The notes: generated from the sequence alone by a model not told the origin. A stretch of DNA of 40,807 nucleotides from Lachnospiraceae bacterium (GCA_014239155.1 JAAZZQ010000077.1:1-40807), one strand, 5' to 3'; numbered from the stretch's first letter, positions 8,991-17,472 are shown. Translations and numbers: made by a program.

Positions 8991-10640
8991 CAATGTGGTC
9001 AACTTAAGAGATTAAGTACCTTGACAACTGAATAATGTAATTATATACAAAAATTGAGCTTTAATTTTGGCAAAATTACTATTGACAAAATGCCTAAAAT
9101 CGTTTGACCTTATTTGAAAAATTATTTTTGGAGGTCATCTTATGAATGGTACTATTATTTGTCAATCTATTTTTGAAACTGTACGTAAACTCGTCCACAA
9201 CTGTATGTTTCTAAATGTATACTCTATCGGAAATGCTTTTACCAGGTTACGAAAACTTACTTTCTTAAATGTTTTTTTCTATCTTTTGCATCTGTCTAAA
9301 AAATCTATGCCAATTAAAATGGCTGATTTTATGGCTGATTTTTCTTCTGTAGGTTTTCCAGATGTTTCAAAACAAGCTCTCTCGAAAGCACGGCAGGGAA
9401 TATCACCGGAGGCATTTGCAAAACTTCACAGTATCTCTGTCCAAAAGTTTTATGAGAAATGTGATGATCTGCGTACCTGGAATGGCTACCTTGCCCTGGC
9501 AATAGATGGTACATCCTTTCAACTGCCACAAACACAGCGCAATATGGAGACGTTTGGTGTCTCTGTCAATCAGAATTTTTCTCCATGTGCTATGGCATCA
9601 TCTTCATCGTTGTTTGATGTACTCAATGATATGATCATTGATGCCCGGATTGATTCCTACAACTATGGAGAACGAAAATTTGCACGAGAACATCTGGATG
9701 GATTGGAATGTATCGGATTAAAAAATGATAAGCTCATCCTTATGGATCGAGGCTATCCTTCTTATGAAATGTTCCAGGAGCTGCTCCGACGCAGGCTTGC
9801 TTTTGTCGTCCGGCTCAATAGTACTTTTTCTTCCATTACGCAACAGGCAGGAGAGGATTTTATTGTAGATTATAAGCCTCGTGGTTACAAAGAACCTGTA
9901 AAACTACGTATAGTTCGAATTGTACTTGATGATGGCACGGTGGAAACACTCGCAACTAATCTTTATGAAGCTGAGATCACCTTAGATATGTTCCGCACAC
10001 TTTATTTTTTGAGATGGGGTGTGGAATCTAAATATTATGAATTCAAAGAACATATCCAGTTGGAAGAGTTCTCCGGAAGCCATCCTACTGCAATCCGTCA
10101 GGATTTTTATATATCTGTATTTTTATCGAATCTCGTATCCATTCTGAAATCAGATGTTGATTCAGAAATCGCCGAACAGGATAAAAATACCCAAAACAAA
10201 TACAGATATCAGGCAAATAGAAGTTTTTTGATAAACCGAATGAATAAGTATATGATAAAAATACTTACGGGAGCGGTAAAAGCTGAAGAAATCATACCGC
10301 AGATCATAGCCTCTGCTATAAAAGTACGTTCCCAAAAACAACCTGACCGGAAATACAGCCGTAAAAAGAAGCAAACCCGCCGAAAACATCATAATAATCG
10401 AAAACCTTGTTTATAATAAATGCATATAGGAATGTACATACAGTGAGGATATCGTAACTTTAACTCTGCTCGGATTGTAAAATCAGGGAAGGTTTATTTC
10501 TGATGCCTGTTTATATATTTTGTAAATACCAGATTTTTTATTTACGGAAACTTCTATTCACAGGATATAAATTTTTTTATAATTACATTATTCAGTTGTC
10601 AAAGTCCGATTGATTTTCTATTATTAAGTTGACCACATTG
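8991..10640 (+). mobile_element. IS4-family insertion sequence, complete
   Basis: A 1650-bp element bounded by perfect 17-bp inverted repeats (CAATGTGGTCAACTTAA at 8991-9007; its complement at 10624-10640) and flanked by an 11-bp direct repeat ACCGCTACGCT (8980-8990 and 10641-10651), the target-site duplication expected of IS4-group elements. A second, perfect 25-bp inverted repeat lies inside the ends (9021-9045 and 10578-10602, starting TTGACAACTGAATAATG on the left). One intact transposase gene fills the interior. Intact ends, intact gene and identical duplications suggest a recent insertion. Confidence 0.95.
9142..10416 (+). CDS. IS4-family DDE transposase
   Basis: Catalyses cut-and-paste transposition of the surrounding element; 424 residues. 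The RNase H-like DDE core is visible: first Asp in LAIDGTSFQLP, second Asp in LILMDRGYPSYEMF, and the C1 signature with the Glu in YFLRWGVESKYYEFKEHIQL (the IS4 Y-R-E-K pattern). The long beta-strand insertion between the second Asp and the Glu is typical of IS4. The C terminus is strongly basic (KYSRKKKQTRRKHHNNRK). The start at 9142 follows GGAGG (9130-9134) by seven bases. No frameshift or stop interrupts it, so it may be active. Confidence 0.95.
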   Translation: MNGTIICQSIFETVRKLVHNCMFLNVYSIGNAFTRLRKLTFLNVFFYLLHLSKKSMPIKMADFMADFSSVGFPDVSKQALSKARQGISPEAFAKLHSISVQKFYEKCDDLRTWNGYLALAIDGTSFQLPQTQRNMETFGVSVNQNFSPCAMASSSSLFDVLNDMIIDARIDSYNYGERKFAREHLDGLECIGLKNDKLILMDRGYPSYEMFQELLRRRLAFVVRLNSTFSSITQQAGEDFIVDYKPRGYKEPVKLRIVRIVLDDGTVETLATNLYEAEITLDMFRTLYFLRWGVESKYYEFKEHIQLEEFSGSHPTAIRQDFYISVFLSNLVSILKSDVDSEIAEQDKNTQNKYRYQANRSFLINRMNKYMIKILTGAVKAEEIIPQIIASAIKVRSQKQPDRKYSRKKKQTRRKHHNNRKPCL

Positions 10641-10651
10641 ACCGCTACGCT
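10641..10651 (+). repeat. Target-site duplication, right copy
   Basis: ACCGCTACGCT directly after the right terminal repeat, identical to 8980-8990. Confidence 0.93.
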
Positions 10652-10710
10652 TCCCTCCTCCTCGCAGACTGACAAAATATCCAGCATTCTCTATCATGAT
10701 TGCCAGATGG

Positions 10711-11238
10711 TCAGCACACTAGATTAAATCGTAGTACGTCATTATGCGGATTTACTTTTGCCAACCCAAGTTCTGTGACTTGTGCTTGAAAAACAGAAAA
10801 CCTTTCTTGAACGACAGAAAAAGCCCGCTGCATCTCTTCTTTTGACAAAGTTTTTGCGAGTGTGACATGTGGTAGCCAAGATTGGGGGCGATAGTATTTG
10901 CTTACAGTTGCCTCTGAAATGTCAGATATAACATTGCTGATTTGGAGTGACAAGTCTTGCAGATAAGCATTTAGTACAGGCATGGTATACAAAACATATG
11001 GAAATAACTGACCCACGGTGACAAACTGTATCGTTTCTGAATGCAGTTTACCCTCAAGTTGTTTTATGGCTGGAATTAAAATGTCCACGTTGCGGGTCTC
11101 AATGGCGGAGAGCGTCATATGTGGTGGGACTTGTTTTTCTATCATATAATAATTTCCTGATGTTATGGCAATTTGGTTAATCAAGGTTTGTATTTTCTTG
11201 GTGGAAGCTTTATCAAAATAGACCGATACAAGATACAT
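10711..11238 (-). CDS. 2H phosphoesterase (2'-5' RNA ligase / RNA 2',3'-cyclic phosphodiesterase family)
   Basis: Small cytoplasmic enzyme of 175 residues, the usual length for the LigT/ThpR fold. Two HxT motifs define the active site: PPHMTLSAI in the N-terminal lobe (about residue 40) and WLPHVTLAKTL in the C-terminal lobe (about residue 125). Family members open 2',3'-cyclic phosphates or join/split 2'-5' RNA linkages; the physiological substrate is usually unknown. A GAGG element stands 11 bases upstream of the ATG, a little far. The gene is alone on its strand; its 3' end lies only 60 bp from the right IS duplication. Confidence 0.88.
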   Translation of the reverse strand: MYLVSVYFDKASTKKIQTLINQIAITSGNYYMIEKQVPPHMTLSAIETRNVDILIPAIKQLEGKLHSETIQFVTVGQLFPYVLYTMPVLNAYLQDLSLQISNVISDISEATVSKYYRPQSWLPHVTLAKTLSKEEMQRAFSVVQERFSVFQAQVTELGLAKVNPHNDVLRFNLVC

Positions 11239-11475
11239 AATGATTTATTCCTCTGAATGTTCATATAGATTCTAAGGCAACTTAATTCTACAAATTTTAT
11301 TATGTTTAGTTCCATGTATAATCATACCACAAGCACATACATTGTCATATAATTATTTTTAGGAAAAGTAGAGATTCTCTCGAATTTCAGTTTTCGTATT
11401 TTGCGGTGTGGATATTCATGCAAAAACAGCACCTAAGATTTTCCTGAGTGTTGTGTAGTATCACAGTGATAAATG
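11239..11475. other. Intergenic, no gene seen
   Basis: AT-rich spacer between the 2H phosphoesterase and the inverted-repeat element. Only a short perfect palindrome TATCACAGTGATA (11459-11471) stands out. Confidence 0.5.
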
Positions 11476-11637
11476 AGTGCTCCATCCAGTCAGAAATTAG
11501 ACGCATGGTCTACCTGTTTTGCACCATTGTGCTGTTGAAATTTCTAGACGATGTCACTGCATCACCGTCGAGGTTTCGCCTAGCACTGGCACGAACTATG
11601 CAATCCACGAGTCTAATTTCTGAGCAGATGGAGCGCT
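11476..11637. mobile_element. MITE-like element with 33-bp imperfect inverted repeats
   Basis: The ends are inverted repeats: left 11476-11508 and the complement of 11605-11637 agree at 27 of 33 positions, sharing GCTCCATC and TCAGAAATTAGAC. The 96-bp interior has no real gene but carries several small hairpins (GCAC-CATT-GTGC, GATG-TCACTG-CATC, AGG-TTTCG-CCT). Size and structure fit a non-autonomous miniature element or a structured RNA; I see no clear target duplication. A 63-codon reading frame across it (11448-11639) has no coding character. Confidence 0.55.
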
Positions 11638-11654
11638 AGGGTATGTTTGAAAAA

Positions 11655-12209
11655 TCATTGTGAATACTTTGCGGCATAGTCTTCAAATTCCTTTGTTTTT
11701 GACCAATATTTGACGCCCCAATTTTCAAAATTCCATTCTTCCATATAATCGTTACATTCAAAATCTATATAATATACCAATTCGTTTTGCACTACAAAAT
11801 TGGTAGGAAAATAGTCAATATTTGTGTTTGCAGGGTAGAGCAGATTGCACATAGTCTTTATTTGTTCTATGTATTGGTCTTTCATACAATCAGATTTTAC
11901 AAGTTCAAATATAGTATAGCCTTCAATATATTCTTTTAAAATCCTTTCATTCTCTATATCCACATCTACCATTTCAGGAATTCTAATACCAATTTTCTTT
12001 AACTTATTATAATCATTTATTTCTGATTGTATTTTATTTCCAAATTGATAATAACTGCATGGCTCGTGATGTATCTGTTTTAAAACAAATTGTTTTCGTT
12101 TATCGTTCACTAAATAAGAATAACCACCTTTCCCTTTTCCCAAAAGTCTAATAGTCTTATATTCTCTTCCATTTACAAGTAATGTGTTAATTGCATTCGC
12201 ATCAAGCAT
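11655..12209 (-). CDS. Small protein-kinase-like protein
   Basis: 184 residues with the core of the protein-kinase/aminoglycoside-kinase fold but much shorter than a normal kinase (about 250). Visible: a glycine-rich loop LLGKGKGGYSYLV (about 22-34), the ATP-anchoring Lys in FVLKQI, a Glu-containing helix (IQSEINDYNKL), a reduced catalytic loop IDYFPTNFVV (Asp and Asn preserved) and an Asp-Phe-Glu motif YYIDFECND in place of DFG. The C-terminal lobe after this is only about 35 residues. The start follows GGAGG by five bases. It may be a minimal small-molecule kinase, an antibiotic-kinase relative or a pseudokinase; I cannot decide. It is divergent from the fatty acid operon and next to the MITE-like element. 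Confidence 0.75.
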   Translation of the reverse strand: MLDANAINTLLVNGREYKTIRLLGKGKGGYSYLVNDKRKQFVLKQIHHEPCSYYQFGNKIQSEINDYNKLKKIGIRIPEMVDVDIENERILKEYIEGYTIFELVKSDCMKDQYIEQIKTMCNLLYPANTNIDYFPTNFVVQNELVYYIDFECNDYMEEWNFENWGVKYWSKTKEFEDYAAKYSQ

Positions 12210-12276
12210 TTATACCTCCAACTTCCGCCGCACAATCATCATTTGCATTATGTGCAGCTCCTTCTACCATAGTTCA

Positions 12277-12305
12277 ATTATACTTTCAGCCCTATGATTT
12301 TTCAA
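12277..12305 (-). promoter_or_regulatory. Promoter of the kinase-like gene
   Basis: On the minus strand TTGAAA (12300-12305) and TATAAT (12277-12282) are 17 bp apart, 68 bases upstream of the ATG at 12209. Confidence 0.68.
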
Positions 12306-12410
12306 CGGGGAAAGGAAAAATTTGTCCTTATTTGTTTTTGTAGTGTGCAATAGGAAGTTTTCTCTAACCGTTTCTAAACAAAAAATTAAAACGGTAAAAA
12401 ACTGGAAAAA

Positions 12411-12443
12411 TCTGTTGACAACAGATTTATTTCGGTATATCCT
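12411..12443 (+). promoter_or_regulatory. Promoter of the fatty acid synthesis operon
   Basis: A perfect -35 TTGACA (12415-12420) is followed after 17 bp by a weak -10 TATCCT (12438-12443). The -35 box lies within an almost perfect palindrome TCTGTTGACAACAGA (12411-12425), a possible extra operator. Confidence 0.55.
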
Positions 12444-12458
12444 GTAGCAAGTAAATAC

Positions 12459-12487
12459 TTTGAGATTCAAAATATTTGAAAATCAAA
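12459..12487 (+). promoter_or_regulatory. Two tandem FabT-type operators
   Basis: TTTGAGATTCAAA (12459-12471) and TTTGAAAATCAAA (12475-12487), both TTTGA-N3-TCAAA palindromes, centres 16 bp apart. They match the core of the FabT box known from lactic streptococci and lactococci (TTTGATTATCAAA) and lie just downstream of the predicted promoter, where a bound repressor would block transcription. The likely ligand, a FabT-like MarR protein, is encoded at 21493-21951 at the end of this operon. Confidence 0.75.
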
Positions 12488-12582
12488 ATAATTTGTCGAA
12501 ATTTTGTATGAGTTTGACAAGTATGGTATTGAAGGAAACGTGCAAAGAAATAATGGAGTTTAATGAAAGGATGGAACAAATT

Positions 12583-12816
12583 ATGTTAGAGAGAGTAAAG
12601 GAAATTATTGAGGAGCAGTTAAACATTGAAGGTGTGGAAATCACAGAGGAGACACGCTTCAAAGAGGATTTGGATGCAGATTCCCTTGATTTGTATGAGC
12701 TTGTAGATGCATTTCAGGAGGAGTATGGTGTGGAGATTCCACCCGAGGATTTAGAGCAGATTACAACAGTTGGCTCTATTATTAAATATCTGGAAGATAA
12801 GGGTGTGGAGGCTTAA
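12583..12816 (+). CDS. acpP: Acyl carrier protein
   Basis: 77-residue, strongly acidic carrier of growing acyl chains in type II fatty acid synthesis. The 4'-phosphopantetheine attachment Ser34 sits in the motif DADSLDLYELV, and the rest is the standard four-helix ACP pattern. The start MLERVKE at 12583 gives normal ACP length; it is preceded by AAGGA about ten bases away. An in-frame upstream ATG (12571) and still earlier codons would add residues not seen in the family and would overlap the operator region. First gene of the fab operon, followed by fabK after 122 bp. Confidence 0.93.
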   Translation: MLERVKEIIEEQLNIEGVEITEETRFKEDLDADSLDLYELVDAFQEEYGVEIPPEDLEQITTVGSIIKYLEDKGVEA

Positions 12817-12938
12817 GGAACTGTGGAAAAGGAATGATGCAGATTGTGTAGGGTATTTTTGCAGATTCTAAAACATGGTAAAAAAGCCTGTGGCACTGTA
12901 AGTTTAGCGGCAACAGGCAAACAGAGACAGGAGCTTGT

Positions 12939-13868
12939 ATGAAAACAAGAGTAACAGAAATTTTAGGAATAGAGTATCCCATTATTCAGGGCGGTATGGC
13001 ATGGGTCGCTGAGTATAATCTTGCGTCGGCAGTGTCGGAGGCTGGCGGCTTAGGTATTATTGGAGCCGGCGGTGCTCCGGCGGAGTTTGTTCAGGAACAG
13101 ATTCAACAAGTTAAAAAAAGGACAGACAAACCAGTTGGTGTCAACATTATGTTGATGAATCCCGAGGCGGATGCGATCGCGCAAGTAGTGGTTGATGAGG
13201 GCGTCAAAGTGGTTACAACTGGGGCTGGAAATCCGTCCAAGTATATGGAGCTTTGGAAGGCGGCAGGTGTAAAGGTTATTCCTGTCGTTTCGAGTGTCGC
13301 AATGGCAAAGCTGATGCAGCGTGGTGGTGCCGATGCAGTTGTCGCAGAGGGAATGGAGAGTGGTGGTCATATTGGCTCAATAACAACGATGGCATTAGTA
13401 CCACAGATAGTAGATGCTATTGATATTCCAGTGATTGCGGCAGGAGGGATTGCGGACGGCAGAGGATTTGCAGCAGCTTTTATGCTTGGCGCGGAGGCGG
13501 TGCAGATTGGAACGCGCTTTGTGGCGGCAACAGAATCTATCGTACATGAAAATTATAAAACAATGCTTATCAAGGCGAAGGATATTGATTCGGCGGTGAC
13601 AGGCATGACAACGGGACACCCTGTCAGAAGCATTCGCAACAAGATGACGAAAGAGTACTTAAAGTTGGAAAAAGAAGGCGCAGACTTTATGGAATTAGAA
13701 AAGTTGACGCTCGGTTCACTCCGAAAAGCAGTTGTGGAGGGGGATGTGGTGAACGGAACTGTCATGGCAGGGCAGATTGCAGGATTGATTAAAAAAGAGC
13801 AGCCCTGTAGAGAAATTATTGCAGAGATTGTAAATCAAGGTCTATCGCTTTTGAATCGAACATATTAA
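12939..13868 (+). CDS. fabK: Enoyl-ACP reductase II (FMN-dependent)
   Basis: Performs the last, NAD(P)H-dependent step of each elongation cycle, reducing trans-2-enoyl-ACP. 309 residues, a TIM-barrel flavoprotein with the FabK patterns IQGGMAWVAEYNLASAVSEA, GGLGIIGAG, VAEGMESGGHIG and VIAAGGIADGRG followed by GTRFVAATES (FMN phosphate site). It replaces FabI, which implies low triclosan sensitivity as known for FabK organisms. AGGAG precedes the ATG. Lies between acpP and fabD, the same neighbours as in streptococcal fab clusters. Confidence 0.95.
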   Translation: MKTRVTEILGIEYPIIQGGMAWVAEYNLASAVSEAGGLGIIGAGGAPAEFVQEQIQQVKKRTDKPVGVNIMLMNPEADAIAQVVVDEGVKVVTTGAGNPSKYMELWKAAGVKVIPVVSSVAMAKLMQRGGADAVVAEGMESGGHIGSITTMALVPQIVDAIDIPVIAAGGIADGRGFAAAFMLGAEAVQIGTRFVAATESIVHENYKTMLIKAKDIDSAVTGMTTGHPVRSIRNKMTKEYLKLEKEGADFMELEKLTLGSLRKAVVEGDVVNGTVMAGQIAGLIKKEQPCREIIAEIVNQGLSLLNRTY

Positions 13869-13930
13869 ACAAATTTGGCGGGATAGTATATCCCCCCAAA
13901 AGTATGGTGTGATAGTGCGGAGGAATCAAA

Positions 13931-14848
13931 ATGAGCAAAACAGCATTTATTTTCCCGGGACAAGGTTCGCAGTATGTTGGCATGGGAAAAGATTTTTACG
14001 ATACATATGAGGAGGCAAAGAAAGTCTATCAACTTGCTGGAAAGGTGTCAGGGCTTGATATGGAGACGCTTTGCTTTACGGAGAATGAACAACTAGATAT
14101 CACAGAGTACACGCAGATTGCAATGCTTGCCACAGAGGTGGCAATCTTGAAGGTGCTTGAGTCGAAAGGAATCAAGGCAGATATCACAGCAGGTTTGAGT
14201 CTTGGTGAGTATGGTGCTTTGGCTGCGGCAAATGTTATGGATTTAAAGGATTTATTTTATATTATTAGAAAACGCGGTATTTTTATGCAGGAGGCATATC
14301 CAGAAGGAGGTGCCATGACAGCAGTGCTTGGACTGGACAGTGATAAAATTCTGCAAATTTGTCAACAGACAGATGGTATTGTGACAATTGCAAACTACAA
14401 TTGCCCCGGGCAGATTGTTATTACTGGAGAAGAGCGGGCGGTGGTGGCGGCAGCACAGGCGTGTTCTGAGGCTGGCGCAAAACGCTGTGTACCACTTAAG
14501 GTTAGTGGTCCATTCCACTCTGAGCTGTTGAAGGGTGCAGGAGAGAAGCTTGAAAAAGAGCTGTATGGTATTAAGTTAAAAAAACCGTCTATTCCTTATA
14601 TTAGTAATGTAGATGCGCTCGAGGTGACGGAAGCGGCACCAGTCAAGACACTTTTAAGAAATCAAGTGTCTCATTCTGTGTGTTGGCAGCAAACGATTGA
14701 GAAGATGATCGCGGATGGTGTGGACACCTTTATAGAAATTGGACCAGGAAAGACGCTGAGCGGCTTTATGAAAAAAATTAACAAAGACGTAAAATGCATC
14801 AACATAGAGAAATTGACAGATTTGGATAAATTACTGGTAGCAGAATAA
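13931..14848 (+). CDS. fabD: Malonyl-CoA:ACP transacylase
   Basis: Moves malonyl groups from CoA to ACP to supply elongation. 305 residues. The N-terminal FPGQGSQYVGMG motif, the nucleophile Ser90 in AGLSLGEYGAL (Leu replaces the usual His before Ser, a variant also known in other Firmicutes) and the catalytic His196 in SGPFHSEL are present. A GGAGG site precedes the ATG. Third gene in the operon, 62 bp after fabK and 55 bp before fabG. Confidence 0.95.
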   Translation: MSKTAFIFPGQGSQYVGMGKDFYDTYEEAKKVYQLAGKVSGLDMETLCFTENEQLDITEYTQIAMLATEVAILKVLESKGIKADITAGLSLGEYGALAAANVMDLKDLFYIIRKRGIFMQEAYPEGGAMTAVLGLDSDKILQICQQTDGIVTIANYNCPGQIVITGEERAVVAAAQACSEAGAKRCVPLKVSGPFHSELLKGAGEKLEKELYGIKLKKPSIPYISNVDALEVTEAAPVKTLLRNQVSHSVCWQQTIEKMIADGVDTFIEIGPGKTLSGFMKKINKDVKCINIEKLTDLDKLLVAE

Positions 14849-14903
14849 TTGGGTGTGAATAGGCTGTGTTGACTATGATAAATTGTCTGATAGGAGGAAT
14901 GGA

Positions 14904-15644
14904 ATGTTAACAGGTAAAGTGGCTCTTGTGACAGGTGCTGGCAGAGGAATTGGCAGGGAAATTGCACTTACGCTGGCAGCAAGCGGTGCGACCGTGATTG
15001 TAAATTACAATGGTTCAAGAGAGAGTGCAGAGGCTGTGGTTGCGGAGATTGTACAGAACAAAGGGAACGCGGAAGCCATACAATGCAATGTATCTGATTT
15101 TACAGCGAGTGAGGTGTTTGTCAAGGAGGTGCTTGACAAGTATAAGAAGGTGGATATTCTTGTAAATAATGCAGGTATTACTAGAGATAATCTAATTATG
15201 CGCATGACAGAAAATGATTACGATGCTGTACTTGATACGAATTTAAAGGGCGCCTTTAACATGATTCGACATCTCTCTCGTAGTTTTATTAAACAGCGAA
15301 GCGGAAAAATTATTAATATTTCTTCTGTGAGCGGTGTTTTGGGGAATGCGGGACAGACAAATTACTCTGCGTCAAAGGCAGGGCTGATTGGTCTAACAAA
15401 GAGTGTTGCGCGGGAGTTTGCAAGCCGCGGAATTAATGTCAATGCGGTTGCGCCGGGTTTTATTGACACAGATATGACAAAGGACATGACGGAGGATGCG
15501 AAAAAGACATTGAACAGCATGATTCCTATGGGGAAGATGGGCAGTACAAAAAACATTGCAGATCTTGTCCTGTTTCTGGCAGGGGAGCACTCAGACTATA
15601 TTACCGGACAAGTTATTTGTGTGGATGGTGGTATGTGTATATAG
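14904..15644 (+). CDS. fabG: 3-oxoacyl-ACP reductase
   Basis: NADPH-dependent reduction of 3-ketoacyl-ACP, the first reductive step in chain elongation. 246 residues, the standard FabG length, short-chain dehydrogenase fold: cofactor loop TGAGRGIG, NNAG motif, and catalytic Ser141, Tyr154 and Lys158 (ISSVSG, YSASKAGL). The start at 14904 is chosen because AGGAGG (14892-14897) lies six bases upstream; a TTG at 14883 would add seven residues and place the site inside the gene. Between fabD and fabF in the operon. Confidence 0.95.
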   Translation: MLTGKVALVTGAGRGIGREIALTLAASGATVIVNYNGSRESAEAVVAEIVQNKGNAEAIQCNVSDFTASEVFVKEVLDKYKKVDILVNNAGITRDNLIMRMTENDYDAVLDTNLKGAFNMIRHLSRSFIKQRSGKIINISSVSGVLGNAGQTNYSASKAGLIGLTKSVAREFASRGINVNAVAPGFIDTDMTKDMTEDAKKTLNSMIPMGKMGSTKNIADLVLFLAGEHSDYITGQVICVDGGMCI

Positions 15645-15659
15645 AAAGGGGAAAGGAAT

Positions 15660-16895
15660 ATGAAAAGAAGAGTAGTAGTAACCGGAATGGGTGCAGTTAC
15701 CCCCATTGGAAATAGTGTTTCTTCCTTCTGGAATAGTATAAAAGAAGGCAAGACAGGCTTTGGACCAATTTCTTATTTTGACACAACAGATTACAAGTGC
15801 AAGCTGGCAGCGGAGGTCAAGGATTTTAACGCTGCTGATTTTATGGACAAGAAATCAGCGCGCAGAATGGAATCTTTTTGTCAGTTTGCAGTTGCAGCGG
15901 CAAAAGAGGCAATTGAGGACTCAGGTCTTGATATGACAAAAGAGGATCCTTACAGAGCAGGTTGTGCAGTGGGAAGTGGGGTTGGCAGTCTGCAGGCAAT
16001 GGAGCGAGAGCACACCAAACTTGAAGAAAAGGGACCTTCTAGAGTAGCGCCTCTCTTAGTGCCACTTATGATATCTAATATGGCAGCTGGAAATGTGAGC
16101 ATTGCATACAACCTGAAAGGCAAAAGCATTAACGTAGTGACAGCCTGTGCCACAGGTACAAATTCTATTGGAGAGGCATTTCGCACAATTCAGTATGGTG
16201 ATGCGGATATTATGGTGGCAGGCGGAACAGAGAGTTCCATTACACCGATTGGCATTGCTGGTTTTTCTTCGCTGACAGCACTTTCAACTTGTGAGGATCC
16301 TGCGCGTTGTTCCATTCCATTTGACAAGGATAGAAGTGGTTTTGTCATGGGAGAGGGCGCAGGTATTGTTGTGCTTGAGGAACTAGAGCACGCAAAGAAA
16401 CGCGGTGCTAAAATTTATGCGGAGGTTGTGGGATATGGTTGTTCTTCGGACGCATACCATATTACATCACCGATGGAGGATGGTTCAGGAGCGGCGACAG
16501 CAATGTTAAACACAGTGAAGGATGCTGGTGTATCACCGCAAGACATTACCTATATTAATGCGCATGGTACAGCGACACATCACAATGATTTGTTTGAGAC
16601 AAGAGCAATTAAACTTGCGTTTGGGGATCATGCTAAGGACATCAAAATTAATTCGACCAAATCCATGATAGGACATCTGCTTGGTGCGGCGGGCGCAGTA
16701 GAATTTGTCACTTGTGTAAAGGAGCTTGAGGAGGGTTATATCCATCAGACTGTTGGGCTTATAGAAAGTGAGGAGGAGATGGATTTAAATTACTGCAAAA
16801 TGAGCAGCAGTGAGGATTTTATGTATGCACTCAGCAATTCCTTGGGATTTGGCGGACACAATGCCAGTATTTTAGTAAAGAAATATGTGGAGTAG
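15660..16895 (+). CDS. fabF: 3-oxoacyl-ACP synthase II
   Basis: Condenses malonyl-ACP with acyl-ACP to elongate the chain. 411 residues, thiolase fold. The catalytic Cys163 is in VTACATGTNSIGEA, and the two active-site histidines are in INAHGTATHHND and KSMIGHLLGAAGA. The C-terminal NSLGFGGHNASILV is the usual FabF ending. 15 bp after fabG, so tightly co-transcribed. It is the only elongating condensing enzyme in the cluster. Confidence 0.96.
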   Translation: MKRRVVVTGMGAVTPIGNSVSSFWNSIKEGKTGFGPISYFDTTDYKCKLAAEVKDFNAADFMDKKSARRMESFCQFAVAAAKEAIEDSGLDMTKEDPYRAGCAVGSGVGSLQAMEREHTKLEEKGPSRVAPLLVPLMISNMAAGNVSIAYNLKGKSINVVTACATGTNSIGEAFRTIQYGDADIMVAGGTESSITPIGIAGFSSLTALSTCEDPARCSIPFDKDRSGFVMGEGAGIVVLEELEHAKKRGAKIYAEVVGYGCSSDAYHITSPMEDGSGAATAMLNTVKDAGVSPQDITYINAHGTATHHNDLFETRAIKLAFGDHAKDIKINSTKSMIGHLLGAAGAVEFVTCVKELEEGYIHQTVGLIESEEEMDLNYCKMSSSEDFMYALSNSLGFGGHNASILVKKYVE

Positions 16896-16952
16896 ATGCG
16901 TGCAGGGACAAAAAGACTCTGAGAGTCTATTGGAAGGAAAAAGGTGACATAG

Positions 16953-17384
16953 ATGTCAGTTTATACAGCGAAAGAAATTATGGAAATTATTCCCCACAGA
17001 CACCCATTTCTGTTGATTGATACAATTGAGGAACTCGAGGAGGGAGTCAGGGCACTTGGAAAAAAATGCGTGAGTTTTAACGAGCCATATTTTGCAGGGC
17101 ATTTTCCCAACAATCCCGTTATGCCGGGTGTGCTGATTGTGGAGGCACTGGCGCAAGTCGGGGCGGTTGCGTTGCTTGGTCTACCGGAGTGGAAGGGAAA
17201 AACAGCCTACTTTGCAGGAATCAATAAGGCGCGCTTTAAGCAGAAGGTTCTGCCCGGTGATGTGCTGATACTTGAGACAAAAATAGTGAAAGTCAAGGGA
17301 CCAATTGGTGTTGGGGAAGCAACTGCAACTGTCAATAACAAGACAGTTTGCAAAGCAGAACTTATGTTTGCGATTGGGGAGTAG
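16953..17384 (+). CDS. fabZ: 3-hydroxyacyl-ACP dehydratase
   Basis: Removes water from 3-hydroxyacyl-ACP to form the trans-2-enoyl product reduced by FabK. 143 residues, hot-dog fold. The catalytic pair His50 and Glu64 is in [20 protein letters not shown]; the leading [12 protein letters not shown] is also typical. Follows fabF by 57 bp. The 163-bp gap to the next gene holds two copies of a dispersed hairpin repeat. Confidence 0.96.
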   Translation: MSVYTAKEIMEIIPHRHPFLLIDTIEELEEGVRALGKKCVSFNEPYFAGHFPNNPVMPGVLIVEALAQVGAVALLGLPEWKGKTAYFAGINKARFKQKVLPGDVLILETKIVKVKGPIGVGEATATVNNKTVCKAELMFAIGE

Positions 17385-17407
17385 CGTGAAATTAAAATTT
17401 CGCAATC

Positions 17408-17447
17408 CTGATTTGAGAGCCCGCAAAAGTGGGCAAATGGGAGTTCG
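17408..17447 (+). repeat. Dispersed hairpin repeat, copy 1
   Basis: Begins CTGATTTGAGAGCCCGC, then AAAA, GTGGGC and GGGAGTT. The GCCCGC/GTGGGC arms form a stem with one G-U pair. Related copies are at 17473-17512 and 29151-29190. Confidence 0.7.
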
Positions 17448-17472
17448 TGTGAAAAAGAGCATTTCACACCTA

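Noticed and set aside
8876-10710. A protein gene interrupted by the IS element
   Set aside because: Rejoining the flanks at the duplication gives no long or recognisable frame on either strand.
11448-11639. 63-codon frame across the MITE-like element
   Set aside because: Falls almost entirely inside the inverted-repeat element, with no ribosome site and no protein character.
12411-12487. FapR operator before the fab operon
   Set aside because: The TTAGTACCTGATACTAA-type site is absent, while two FabT-type boxes and a FabT-like gene are present.
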